DNA of 64,000 bases from Morchella semilibera. Taxonomy: Eukaryota; Ascomycota; Pezizomycetes; Pezizales; Morchellaceae. The stretch lies in assembly GCA_009192285.1 (NCBI GenBank), contig WBVU01000015.1:1066190-1130189 (forward strand), given 5' to 3'. This document shows, in pieces, positions 54,680 through 64,000 of this stretch. The position numbers and the translations under genes are program-made. Position 1 is the first letter of the stretch; each line of letters starts with the position of its first letter. Under the pieces are notes generated by a model. That model was not told where the DNA came from, did not search any database, and saw only the letters and a program-made list of their open reading frames with translations.

Positions 54680-56877
54680 ATGCGAGTATCGGACTTGAAG
54701 CGACAGGGCGTTCTAGAAGGCGGCGGCTCTGCGGAAGACCCCTTGGTTACTAAACCATGTGAACCACACCCAGCTATCTCCATGCTTGACCGACAGCTCC
54801 AGACAAAAGCCCTGTCCATGTATACCCCAAGGAATCTTCAATCTAGACCGGTCAATGGCAGTCATCCAATTGTTGGCTTCAGCAGAAAAACTTCTGAGGG
54901 TGCCCTCGGTAGCCTTTCTTGTTGGAGTATCCACGACAGGCCACTGCCTAGACCAGAAACTATCAAGACTCTCCATGTCTATGATTTTGATAACACACGT
55001 AAAGGAGCTTCTCCTCTCTGTTAATGGAGCGGTGAAATAGCTAATATTATTTGATACAAGCTTCGCAGTATTTATGAGCCCGCTCCCAAATGCCAGAATA
55101 TGGACCTCACCCACACTTGGTTTTTTACAGCAGCAAAAGTGTTTCGTGAGTGGAGGTTTGAAATCAATTTTCCAAAATATCACTCTTCGGCCTAGAGAGA
55201 ATCTTCATTAATTTGTTTCTTAGGGTGGTGGCATGATTCACGTTTCCTAGCTGCCACAGGAAAAGGTCTCTCGCTGGAAGAGGATCGTGCATGGGAAGGC
55301 TGGTGGAACGAACAAATTGTCAACCTTGTAAAACTTTCCGTGAGACAAAATGACGCTCTCACAGTCCTACTTACTGGCCGTTCGGTCAGTGGCTTTTCGG
55401 ATCTTATCCAGCAAATGGTTACAAGTAAGGAGTTGGATTTCGACATGATTTCCTTGAAACCTGAAACCGGTCCGAATCTGGAACCTATCAGAAGTACAAT
55501 ACTCTTTAAGTGCATGTTCCTGGAAGATGTTCTAAATACCTACACTGGTGTCGAGGAGATCAGGTAAATCAAATTCCTAGTTGGACTAAATTCACGTACC
55601 TCATCTCTGCTAACTGTGACCTTCCCTTTGAGGGAAATTAAACCAACCCTAGAGTTTACGAGGATAGAGTGAAACACGTTAGATCCTTTGAGGATTTCTT
55701 TGCTCGATATATATCGGCAAACCCAAGGGCTCCTGGAGAGAAGCCGTTGGTTGCGGAAGTGATCCAGGTTGCCAAAATAGCTGTAACCGCCCCCCACTTC
55801 CCGTCACTAAACCTACATAGGGGCAATAATATTAATCAGAACTGTTTCCTACATGACAGAAATCGCTAGATCCTGTGGTTGAGCTTACCATCATGCAACG
55901 AGTCGTTGATGAACACAATGCCGTCTTAGAGCAAAGATATCGGTCAGGTTTTGCCCCCCTAAAAATCAAGAAGAACGTCTTTTACACAGGTGAGCCCAAT
56001 TGCTCGTCGTTTCAATGCGACTACTAATAAATCTTTAAACTAAGGCTATCTCCTATCAACATCCACAACGTCATACTTGTTAAGTCACCTACCTCTTGTC
56101 AGCGAGCCGGGAATGAGGTTTCTAGCCAATAATATTCTTATTACGCCTAGGCCAGCAAACCAACAAACCCTTTCAAGAGTTGGGGGGATAGGTATTAAAG
56201 TGGATTTCGATGTTCTTGATTGGGGGAATTGGGAGAATAAAGTATGGGCTGCGCGTGTAAGGCCTTCTAACCATGATGTGCCAATTTATACTGGTATGTT
56301 TCGATGTGTTCCTCTATAATTACCCAACACTAAACTAGGTGTCACAGAGAGCTCAACACCAGTCATTGTTTTGGCTTTGCGCGGCTGGGATGCTAAACCC
56401 GCCGATGCCCAAAAGATCACAAACTGGCAGCCTTTCCTTGAGGACCGGGTATTAAGGATAAGCACAATCGTTGGAGAAAAATTGCTGCTTCGGATTGAGG
56501 AGAACACCCCAGAAGGCGAGTAAAGATCGCTCTTTTCCCAATTGGAATTCAAATATGGAGGCCCCAGCAGCCACCGAGCGACATGATAACTATACCCCAA
56601 TTATTATTTTTGCATGAAAAACTTACACTTTAGGCTCGATTTGGGCGAATTTTTCAAACATAAAGCCAATAGCTGTAGATCTCTTTACTCTCAATCAAGG
56701 CGTGGGTTAACCAGCCGCCACAACGGTTCCAATCGTGGCGGAAGAGGTTATAGAGGTAAGGGGCCGGGTGGGCGGGGAGGCGGGGGAGGCGGGGGAGGCG
56801 GCAGGGGCCACCATGGGGGTTTCTCGCGGCCTTTCAACCCCCAAGACATGTCCTTCATGACTAAGCTATATGAATAG
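54680..56877 (+). CDS. HAD-superfamily 'Swiss Army Knife' RNA-repair-like protein
   Basis: Fungal protein with a HAD phosphatase-like domain of the kind named HAD_SAK (domain of Swiss Army Knife RNA repair proteins). Exons: 54,680-54,998; 55,069-55,155; 55,224-55,563; 55,653-55,782; 55,860-55,989; 56,045-56,293; 56,339-56,519; 56,634-56,877; 559 residues. Motif I is LHVYDFDNTLFMSPLPN (two Asp). Motif II is in TVLLTGRSVSGF, and an acidic VYEDRVKHVRSFEDF fits motif IV. A second domain follows (YTGYLLS...; WENKVWAARV; PVIVLALRGWD), then a Gly/Arg-rich tail (RGGGGGGGGGRGHHGG) of RNA-binding type. Activity on RNA ends is suggested by family name only. Start: ATG 54,680 lies 3 bp after a MITE; the in-frame ATG at 54,782 (MLDRQLQTK) may be the older start. 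An exon-7 readthrough would end at TAA 56,521. Confidence 0.88.
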
Positions 56878-57427
56878 TGCCGTGTAGACCCGATTGCGAG
56901 CGGCGGGTCCCACTGGAAGGCCTTCCTTCTATAGTTACTTCAGGAATTGAGGGTTTTTATTTAATTTTTTCTTTTCTTTTTTATTGGTTTGACTTTTTAT
57001 CTTTTACCCCCTTTTTTGTCGGGTGATTCCCATTTCCCACCCTAAACATGAACCCAAACCCGTCTTCTAAATAGGAAAGCATGTGGAAACCATTTATCAG
57101 GAGAGAAGGAGGAGGTGGTCTAGCAGAACTTTTATTCTAAACCCTCCTCGCTTGCAAATAAAGCTCATCCTTAGAATTCCTTCGAATTTAAAACAGAGTG
57201 TGCGATACATGATGGTACAGGGTGATTTAATGCGGAAAGCGAAGATGAAGGATAGAGAGAGAACATGTTCTTAACAGGGGATGGACAAGAAATGTGTTAG
57301 TACAGTTTATCATAAACCAAACGTGTAATGTAGCAAAATCTTTATGGCCGATAAAAATAAAGAGAAAGAAAGGAAAGGGGGAAACAGCAAAAGAAACGGA
57401 CAATCAACCGAGCATCTCATCTACAAA
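56878..57427. other. Convergent intergenic region
   Basis: 3' flanks of the HAD gene (+) and the zf-4CXXC_R1 gene (-). It is T-rich at 56,953-57,020 and A-rich at 57,340-57,400, consistent with two facing 3' ends. No gene seen. Confidence 0.65.
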
Positions 57428-59879
57428 TTAAATCAACTTCTCGCTTTCCCCGTTTAACTCCATGAACCCCGCAACTTTCAGGAGCTGTGAGTAAAAAGCC
57501 TCTGTATTTTCCTTAGTAACGAGCTCCTCGGGTTTCAGCGTGGCATTTACGGCCCGATGCGGCATGCGGACCTCCACCATAAGCTGCCTACTAGGTGTAT
57601 CTGGCATCACCTCTTCTTTTTTCTTCTTTCTTGGAGTGTCCGGTGGGGTTGCGGCGAATGTCGAGCTTTCATTGACCTTTTTGAAGTAGTGCAGGTCGGT
57701 TTGATACCGGATCCATTTTGCAAGATGTCGAATGTTGCTAGCACCCTCGATGGCATACCATATCCTTGTCTTGGCAATTTCCTCGTCATCCTCTTCGGGG
57801 GCGTCAGGGAGTGAGGAATCATCTTGAGGAGAGTTTGCTGGTGCATCGGATGGTGGTAAAGTTCCAGATGGGTGAGGGAGGGCAGGATTCTTCTGGACAA
57901 CAATCCATTGACCCCAATCTTCTTCACGCTTGTCACGTTGGGTAAATAACCAATAGGTATTACCCTTGATGTCAATTCCCAGAGGGGTGTTTCTCATTGA
58001 TGTTTTTCGTGAGGAAAACCTACAGCGCGGCAGAAAGTTAGATTGCTGTTGTCTTTCTTGATATGGGACTGGGAAGTGTTTACCATTCTTTCTCCTCAAC
58101 ACGGGCCACGAGCTTCTTGTGCGCGTTAAAAGCACTTGCATATCGATCATCCCAATCCGCCCGATCACTGGGCTTTAGGAGTAGTCTTTCTTTTTGCAGC
58201 TCACCCCTTGTCTGCTCCCAATCTGTTCTCCGGGTCAGCCTTGTAGCTATTCCACACACCCGCCACTACATGAAAACAACATACCAGACTTTAACCTCTT
58301 AATTTGAGCAATCGAGGATTTATGCCTTTCTCTTTCCTTCTCCCCATCCTCTTCAATCAACGTTCTAACAACACTTGACTGTAATGCCAAGTGCATTACT
58401 AGCATAATCACATCCAGCTTACCATCCTCCTCGTTACAGTCAAATTTCAAGTCCTCGGCCTCGTATACCGCTTCCAACAAGTTTTTAAGGATATTCCAGA
58501 CGTCCGGTGAGTCGGCGGTGACCTTCTTGATGTTGTCAATGGCCTCGTAGACCATATCACCGTTCATAAATTGGTTTGCATCGGCCTGAACTATAGCAAG
58601 TAAGTTGGTAATAAGGTTACGGTACGTGAGATCCGTCCATTCTGAATTGGGATCATTGATGGTACGGAAGTATTTCGGAGGAAGTTTATACATCAACTTT
58701 TCGAAACGAAGAAGGAATTCACGGACACGACTATAACGTTTCAGATTAGCTAGACATATCCACCGGGTTGCTATGACGAAATCCGGGGGCTGAGCTCACA
58801 GTCTTTTTTCAATCACCTCCAAGGGATATGAAATTCCAATAAACTCGAAATCAGGATCAGAGACATATTTAGGTTGTTTCACAAAAGGCTTGATCGGCAC
58901 AGGAGCTGCCGCCGCTAACATTTTTGGTTTATCGTCCTTTTTTTTCTCGGGCGCTGACTTTGGGGGCTTGGGGAGTGGGTTGCTGGCCACTTTATCCTTT
59001 CCCTTTTCCGTTGCCTGCTTATCCACCTTTTCCTTTTTGTCTGCTGGCTTCTTCTTTTCCGTTTCCTTCTTTTCCTTCTTCTCCTTCTTCTCAGCACCGC
59101 CGTCCGCAGCTTGCTTGTCCTTGTCCCTGCCCGGCGCCTTTGCCTTCTCCTTTCTTAGAGCATCTCTGCTTTCCTTAGCAGCCCTAGCCTCTTCCATCGC
59201 CTCCGAATCCTGTAGTATTTGTGCGACTGTGAGACCCTTCTCCTTCGCAAAAGAGGTTAAGAAGCCCGTTGGAGGAAGGCCGTACTGCTTCCGATGCGGT
59301 GCACAGTTACAAATCTTGCGACAAATTGGGCAGAGCCAGACATACGACTCGGTGTGAACATGTCCAAGTAATTTGTTCAAGTCCTTTGGGCGGCCTGCTG
59401 CAATAATCGCTGTAGTGTCCTCGTCATATCGTCGTTTTAAACAGTCTTGGCTATACACGAGAGTGGTACATATCAGTAAAGTTCGCTGGATGGGGCAATA
59501 AACTTCCACCGAATGGATATACGGCACCTCGTGGGGGGGGGGGGGGGTTAGTTGTCTCCGTAACAATATTAGACAGCACATACCAAAACAGCTTTCCACA
59601 TCTATCAGTTTTCTTGCCCCGAGCAGTTATATATGTACACTCTAGGAACACCTCCCTAGACTGATGGCACTGGTGGCAATGTCTACCACCCTGAGTTCCA
59701 GGCACACTTTCGCGCTTCTTTTTCTTTGATGCTTCGCCATTGAGCTCTGATTTGCGTTTTTTTGATATTTTTACCTGGTGTGTTGTTGCTGGCGACTCTA
59801 ATTCCATATCCATCAGATTCGCGCTCTCCAGTTCTGTTAACGGCTGTTGAAGTGGCGGGGACATCAGGGTTGCAGCCAT
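57428..59879 (-). CDS. zf-4CXXC_R1 / DDT protein, CDCA7-like
   Basis: Nuclear protein with the CDCA7-type zinc finger. Exons on the minus strand: 59,584-59,879; a long exon 58,285-59,450; 58,084-58,246; 57,428-58,019. Finger ligands: CHQCHQS, LECTY, RCGKLFCQDCLKRRYDED, WLCPICRKICNCAPHRKQYG, then PPTGFLTSFAKEKGL. The family's last CNCxxC Cys appears as His here (CNCAPH). A Lys/Glu-rich linker leads to a DDT-like region (DFVIATRWICLANLKRYSRVREFLLRF) and a WHIM-like C-terminus (LGIDIKGNTYWLF..WIVVQ; IRHLAKWIRYQ). CDCA7 in animals activates the remodeller HELLS and supports DNA methylation. An in-frame UGA (58,796-58,798) separates finger and DDT. A 75-nt intron (58,790-58,864, weak donor GTCTCT) would remove it in phase, giving 713 residues. 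Otherwise the gene is truncated or misread. Confidence 0.82.
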
Positions 59880-59934
59880 TATTGATGAGTGATATACTGT
59901 GTCTCGCTATTTTCCGGAGTATGGGTAGTGCCGT

Positions 59935-59974
<40 letters not shown>
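59935..59974. repeat. Homopolymer of 40 G residues
   Basis: An uninterrupted G40 on the plus strand lies 55 bp upstream of the CDCA7-like ATG, so it is in the probable promoter or 5' leader (C40 in transcript sense). A second G run of about 15 lies in that gene's first intron (59,533-59,547). True length may be off by a few bases because such runs sequence poorly. Confidence 0.9.
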
Positions 59975-59975
<1 letters not shown>

Positions 59976-60387
59976 GTGAAAAGAGAAAATCGATCTAAAT
60001 AGTAGTAGTGAATTAGATTCTATTATTGGAAAGGGCGCGTTGTTGTTGTTGTTGTTGCTGGATGGTTTTAAATGTTAAGGGGGGGGGGGGAGGGTTTTTT
60101 GGTTTCGGTGGTGGTGGTGGTGGTGGTGGTGGTGGTGGTGGTGGAGAAATGTTTTTTTGCAGAGGGAGGCGGTATGGAAGAAGGTAAGTTAAGTACTTTA
60201 GTTATAAGGTAAGTGGACACGCGTAGAGAGGGAAAGCCACTTTCACTGGATATGTGGGCGAGGAAGGTCGCGCGTTCGTGTGGTGTCCGGGGGAGCGGTT
60301 ATCTGGATTAGAGTACATGTACTTAATAACAGTTAACTTTTTTTAGTTATTGCGCTGTGTGCCGCCAAGAGACCACCGAGAGAGTGA

Positions 60388-60428
<41 letters not shown>

Positions 60429-60963
60429 AGAGCTGCTGCGTGACATGGATCTGGCTAGCTGGGATCTGGATTGGGGGCGTGCAGCAGCAGCAGCAGTAGG
60501 GAAGCAAGTAAGACAAATCTAAGCATTAAGTCCTTGAGCAAGTACTTGGACATAGTACTCTCGAGTCTCTGGATCAGCATGTGGGTCGACCCAGTGGCTT
60601 GGATCTATCGGCATGGCCTTCTTTAATAGGACACGGCCTGGGCCTAGAAATGTGGGTTGGTAGGAGTAGCAGCCAGCCAGCATACTTGGTAACGAACGTG
60701 AGTGGGTGCGAAAAAAAATAAAATAAAATAAAAAATAAAGGGGTGGGGGGGGGAAGGCGGAGATTTAAACGGTGCACTTGGAGATATATATGTGCACTAC
60801 AGATACTCTATATATAAATATATATATATATATAAAATCGGAGATATCCATCTCCACCTCCAACTATTCTGAAGTGGGTATAAAAATTGGGGGGAACCGC
60901 CCTGGTATAAGCTACATATAGTATATATATACATAGTATATGTAGTAGTAGTATAGGTTCGTT

Positions 60964-61026
<63 letters not shown>

Positions 61027-61344
61027 ACAAAAGTAGTAGTAGCAGTGGTGGTGGTGGTGTTGGTGGAAACGGACATGACATATTAATAACGCAGTAACCC
61101 ATGTACTTATGTAGTTGGGGCATCGAGTAAAGCACTTGCCTAGAGCTAATAATGCCAGCATAATATTATATTAATACGCAAGAAGGAGATTACTATTTAA
61201 TATCTATCTACTCTAAAATCCCCACAAAAACACTACAACTACAAACAGACCTTCCCACCTTCCTCCCCCCACCCACCACACCCATCACATGCGCCAAAAA
61301 GAGCCATCATCACGCCCTGTCACTCGTCGTACTAACCCTAACCC
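59975..61344. repeat. Microsatellite-rich divergent region
   Basis: No gene seen. Tracts include GTT (60,041-60,058), a second G run (60,080-60,092), GGT (60,104-60,142), GAGAGT (60,379-60,428), GCA (60,481-60,497), TA (60,808-60,835), GTA (60,964-61,026, about 21 units) and GGT (61,044-61,060). One TACATGTA stands at 60,314. The CMR1 3' flank begins at 61,344. Confidence 0.75.
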
Positions 61345-63040
61345 TCATCTGAAGAGGACGAGTTTTCCACTGCCCGTGCCACCGGCAACCCAGTCCATGG
61401 TGGGGTGGAATTGGGCGACGGCCGGCACGGCAGTTATGGACTCGTGCGTGAGCTGGGCTAGCTGCTGGCCGCGAGAGGTGTAGATGTCGAGGCTGCGGTT
61501 CATGTTGGCGATCACAAACTTGTGCTGGCCGTCTTGAGGGTGTTGTTGCCATTGGGCGCGGAGGATGGTGACCCATCTGAGTGATGTTTGTTAGTGTCAA
61601 TGATTAGATTTAGAGAGAATGGGTGCTTGCTTACCGTCCGGTCTGGTTGTTGTGCCGGATCGTGTACGTAGGCTCTATCTCCGGCGACTCCTCACCGTCA
61701 TCCTCCGCCACCACCTCCTTCTTCACCTTCACCTTCCCTTTCCCCTTCTCTTTTCCTGCAGAATCTGCCCCCCAGCTCAAAGCATTCGGGAAATGGTACA
61801 GTTTGATTGTATCATCATAAGAGGTCGTCGCCAGAGTCCCCCCACCACTCCACAGCGCACAGCTCACACTCAACCTACTCGTGTGACTCCCCAACAACGC
61901 CGGCCTCCTCCCCTCTCCCGTCCCAGCAAGCCTCCGCAGATCCCACACTTTCACCGTCCGATCCAGGCTTCCCGTCGCGCACAGATGCGTCGCTCCCGGA
62001 TGGAGCCCAAACCCTCCAATCTTCTTCTCACTCAGGCTCCAGAGCTCCGCCTCGCTCTCCGGCGCCCTCGTATCGCGGCGGCCAAGACGCCCCAGGAGGG
62101 TCGAGAAGTAGATGGTGTGGCCGTCGACAATGTCGACGCCGGAAAGCGCCTCGTCGTCTTCTGCAGGGCCCGTATGCACCTCTGAGGCCTTGCCGGTGGT
62201 TAGGTCGAGGAGGCGGATGCTACCGTCATAGGAGGAGGTGTAGAGGGAAGTCGGGGAGGTGGGATCGAAGGTGAATGCGGATATGGTGCGGGCGTGGACT
62301 TTGTACGTTGAGATGTCGGGGGTGGGGTCGCCGTCGGGGGTCTCCTTTGACGTAGAGGCGGCGTCAAAGATACCGAGATTTCCGACCTTGTCGGAGGCGA
62401 AGATGAGAGGCTTTGTGGCGGTGGGATGGAATGCGAGGTGGTAGATGCGCTCGGGGGTTAGTTTGAGGTCTTTGGATCGTTATGGGGTGTTAGTCTGGTC
62501 GTAGTCAGGAATGGAGGAGGAGGGGATAGGGGATCATACCAGCAATGGGGAACTCATCATAGAGTCTCAGGCCGCTCATCTTCTCCCGCATACTCCTGAG
62601 ATCCTTATCACTCGTCGCCTTGATATCCTCCTCGGTGAAGGTGCTCTCAAAACTGTCCCTCCCCATATCCGCCAGCAACCCCTTCTTCAACTCGAAGCTC
62701 AGGTCTCCCGAGACCCTCGAGCGCTTCGCCGCGCTCGCAGCCTGAAGGGCAGCATCCTCATCGATTGCTTTACGCTTCGCCGCCTCAGAGTCTGCCGGGA
62801 GGCCCGCGAGACGACTAGAGGTTCGACGCGGGAGCGGAGACTCGGCGGGTACCTTTCTAGGGGCACGCTTTCGTGTAGAAGCGGAGGAGGTTGTGGAAGA
62901 AGATGCCTTTGCTGTGGGGAGGCGAGGACGGGTCGTGGGATCGAGGGAGAGCTGAGCGAGGAGCTCCTTGTTTTTGAGGATGTTTTCTGGCGGAGACGCT
63001 CGTATTCGTTTTCTTCGTCTTTGGTGGATTCGGGCTTCAT
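61345..63040 (-). CDS. CMR1: DNA damage-binding WD40 protein CMR1 (WDR76-like), one apparent frameshift
   Basis: WD-repeat protein that binds DNA and chromatin, linked in yeast to replication stress and protein quality control. Exons on the minus strand: 62,540-63,040; 61,635-62,469; 61,345-61,576. Conserved: [20 protein letters not shown] (across the first splice), [73 protein letters not shown] and [13 protein letters not shown] near the end. The summed exons are one base short of a multiple of three. The break is at an A-run (minus strand of 62,983-62,986), where one more A would give the family-like [15 protein letters not shown]. It is either a sequencing error or a real frameshift. The upstream ATG at 63,064 is an alternative start. 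Confidence 0.9.
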
Positions 63041-63064
63041 AGTTGGTTGGTTGGTTGTGATCAC

Positions 63065-63926
63065 TATATGATATAATAATTACTTTTTTTTTTATTTTTT
63101 TTTTGTTATTATTGTTGTGATTATTATTACCCTCCTTTGTTTTTTTTTATTTGTTTATTTATTAATTGGTGTGTGGTGGTGAGATGAGATGGTGGTGATG
63201 GTGGTGTTGTGTTGGAAATGTTCTCTTTGGCAGGAATTTCTGGGGGCGACGCGATTTCTTGTACAATTGTGTGGTGTTGAGTTTTTTTTTTTTTTTTTCT
63301 CTTTACGCGTGTGTCACTGCGTGTGTGTGTGTGGCAACGAGTGAAGAAAGTATTAGAGATGAATATAGACAACTTACTTTCTACATGTAGATTCTAGTTA
63401 ATTAACATGTTGGAGCAAGTAATAATGCAGTGTACTGATTGAAAAGCTTCTAGAAGACCTCACCGCCGCCACATGCAGTTCACCACCACCACCACCAAGC
63501 CACACACCCGCACTCCCCCAGCGCGTGCCACTGAGACCGAACCGAACTTCACTTCAAAGCATTGAGTCGATCCGAGTGTCGTGTGCAGCCAACGGTCGGG
63601 GCTCGGCAATTTAATTTAATTTTGGTTGGCTGCACCACCCACCCCCCGCTAGCCAATTGCAAGGAAGAAGAAAAAAATCAAACCAATTCGATCCGCCATC
63701 ACGAATTGCATATTATATTGGTGTTGAGCAAGGCAGCAGCTCTCAATCTCAATCTCAGTCACCAATACGGACATCCAATCCAAATCCACATCTTCATCAC
63801 TTACCCAGGCACTTACACAGACATCATCTTCTACATAGGCTTACAGGAATCTCAGGTATACAAGTATCGATATAGACACACTGATTCACCACCACCACAC
63901 GCCCTCCCCCCCCCCCCAAAACCACA
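63065..63926. other. Divergent promoter region
   Basis: Lies between CMR1 (-) and the last gene (+). It contains T runs, a TACATGTA at 63,382, ACC/CCA repeats (63,480-63,500), CAATCTC repeats (63,745-63,765) and a C run just before the final ATG. No gene supported; the 72-codon frame at 63,657 is probably 5' leader. Confidence 0.6.
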
Positions 63927-64000
63927 ATGGCTTCATGCCTCCTCAAGCAGCAATATCAGTGCTCCCAGCTCCTCACGACAGTCCGTAGGCCCCTCTACCT
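63927..64000 (+). CDS. Start of an unidentified gene, cut by the window edge
   Basis: ATG at 63,927 in the context CCACAATGGC opens a frame of at least 24 codons (MASCLLKQQYQCSQLLTTVR...) to the window end. Few acidic and several basic and hydroxylated residues would fit a mitochondrial presequence, but too little is visible for any assignment. Confidence 0.5.
   Translation, partial: MASCLLKQQYQCSQLLTTVRRPLY

Noticed and set aside
58890-59357. Plus-strand open frame with Phe/Ser repeats
   Set aside because: It is the antisense of the Lys/Glu-rich linker of the CDCA7-like gene.
61619-62274. Two overlapping plus-strand open frames
   Set aside because: They are antisense to CMR1 WD40 coding sequence, which is conserved on the minus strand.
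1-64000. CRISPR arrays, bacterial operons, phage or toxin systems
   Set aside because: Spliceosomal introns, chromodomain retrotransposons and eukaryotic gene families show nuclear fungal DNA; no regular spaced repeats of CRISPR type were seen.

Overview
The window is nuclear DNA of a filamentous ascomycete (Pezizomycotina-type). Genes carry many short introns (38-151 nt, mostly 45-90, GT-AG). The host genes are typical of moulds: trehalose-6-phosphate synthase, a Skn7 response regulator, mitoferrin, and an RBR ubiquitin ligase. The mobile elements are also fungal: chromodomain Ty3/gypsy, Tad-like LINE, pogo and Plavaka. The transposon load and the CDCA7-like gene would suit a repeat-rich fungus such as a Pezizomycete, but the sequence does not fix the genus.

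Left half (1-35,265) is a transposon graveyard. It opens with two diverged, tail-to-tail copies of a gene family that resembles fungal DUF6532 proteins (875-3,143 + and 3,697-6,077 -). After these come a 272-bp foldback repeat, an unrecognised decayed minus-strand gene, low-complexity repeats, and a broken Plavaka transposase (10,649-13,403). A nest of insertions follows. A pogo-type transposase gene on the minus strand (29,873 down to about 15,496) is split by a Ty3/gypsy element on + (23,859-29,722, TSD GGTAT), a younger Ty3/gypsy element on - (16,628-22,751, TSD ACAGT), and probably a solo LTR (15,802-16,205, TSD AGACT). A nearly full-length LINE (29,931-35,248, TSD of 16-18 bp) sits just upstream of its start. 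A 137-bp MITE (32,096-32,232) has in turn landed inside the LINE endonuclease.

Right half (35,265-64,000) is a normal gene-rich segment. In order: TPS1 (+), a MIT-AAA ATPase (+), mitochondrial uS17 (-), mitoferrin (-), a mitochondrial peroxiredoxin (-), SKN7 (+), an Ariadne-type RBR E3 ligase (+), a HAD 'Swiss Army Knife' protein (+), a zf-4CXXC_R1/DDT protein related to CDCA7 (-), CMR1 (-), and the start of one more gene. Several genes share stress and mitochondrial themes (TPS1, SKN7, peroxiredoxin, mitoferrin), but they do not form an operon-like unit.

Most interesting observations: (1) both gypsy families show an LTR sequence complementary to the presumed primer-binding site, with one covarying base pair, which supports Tf1-like self-priming; (2) their LTRs lack TG...CA ends; (3) the palindrome TACATGTA occurs in almost every intergenic region of the gene-rich half and only once (inside a LINE) in the left half; (4) an in-frame UGA splits the CDCA7-like gene; (5) a MITE family with CATCAGCAA ends makes 2-bp duplications.
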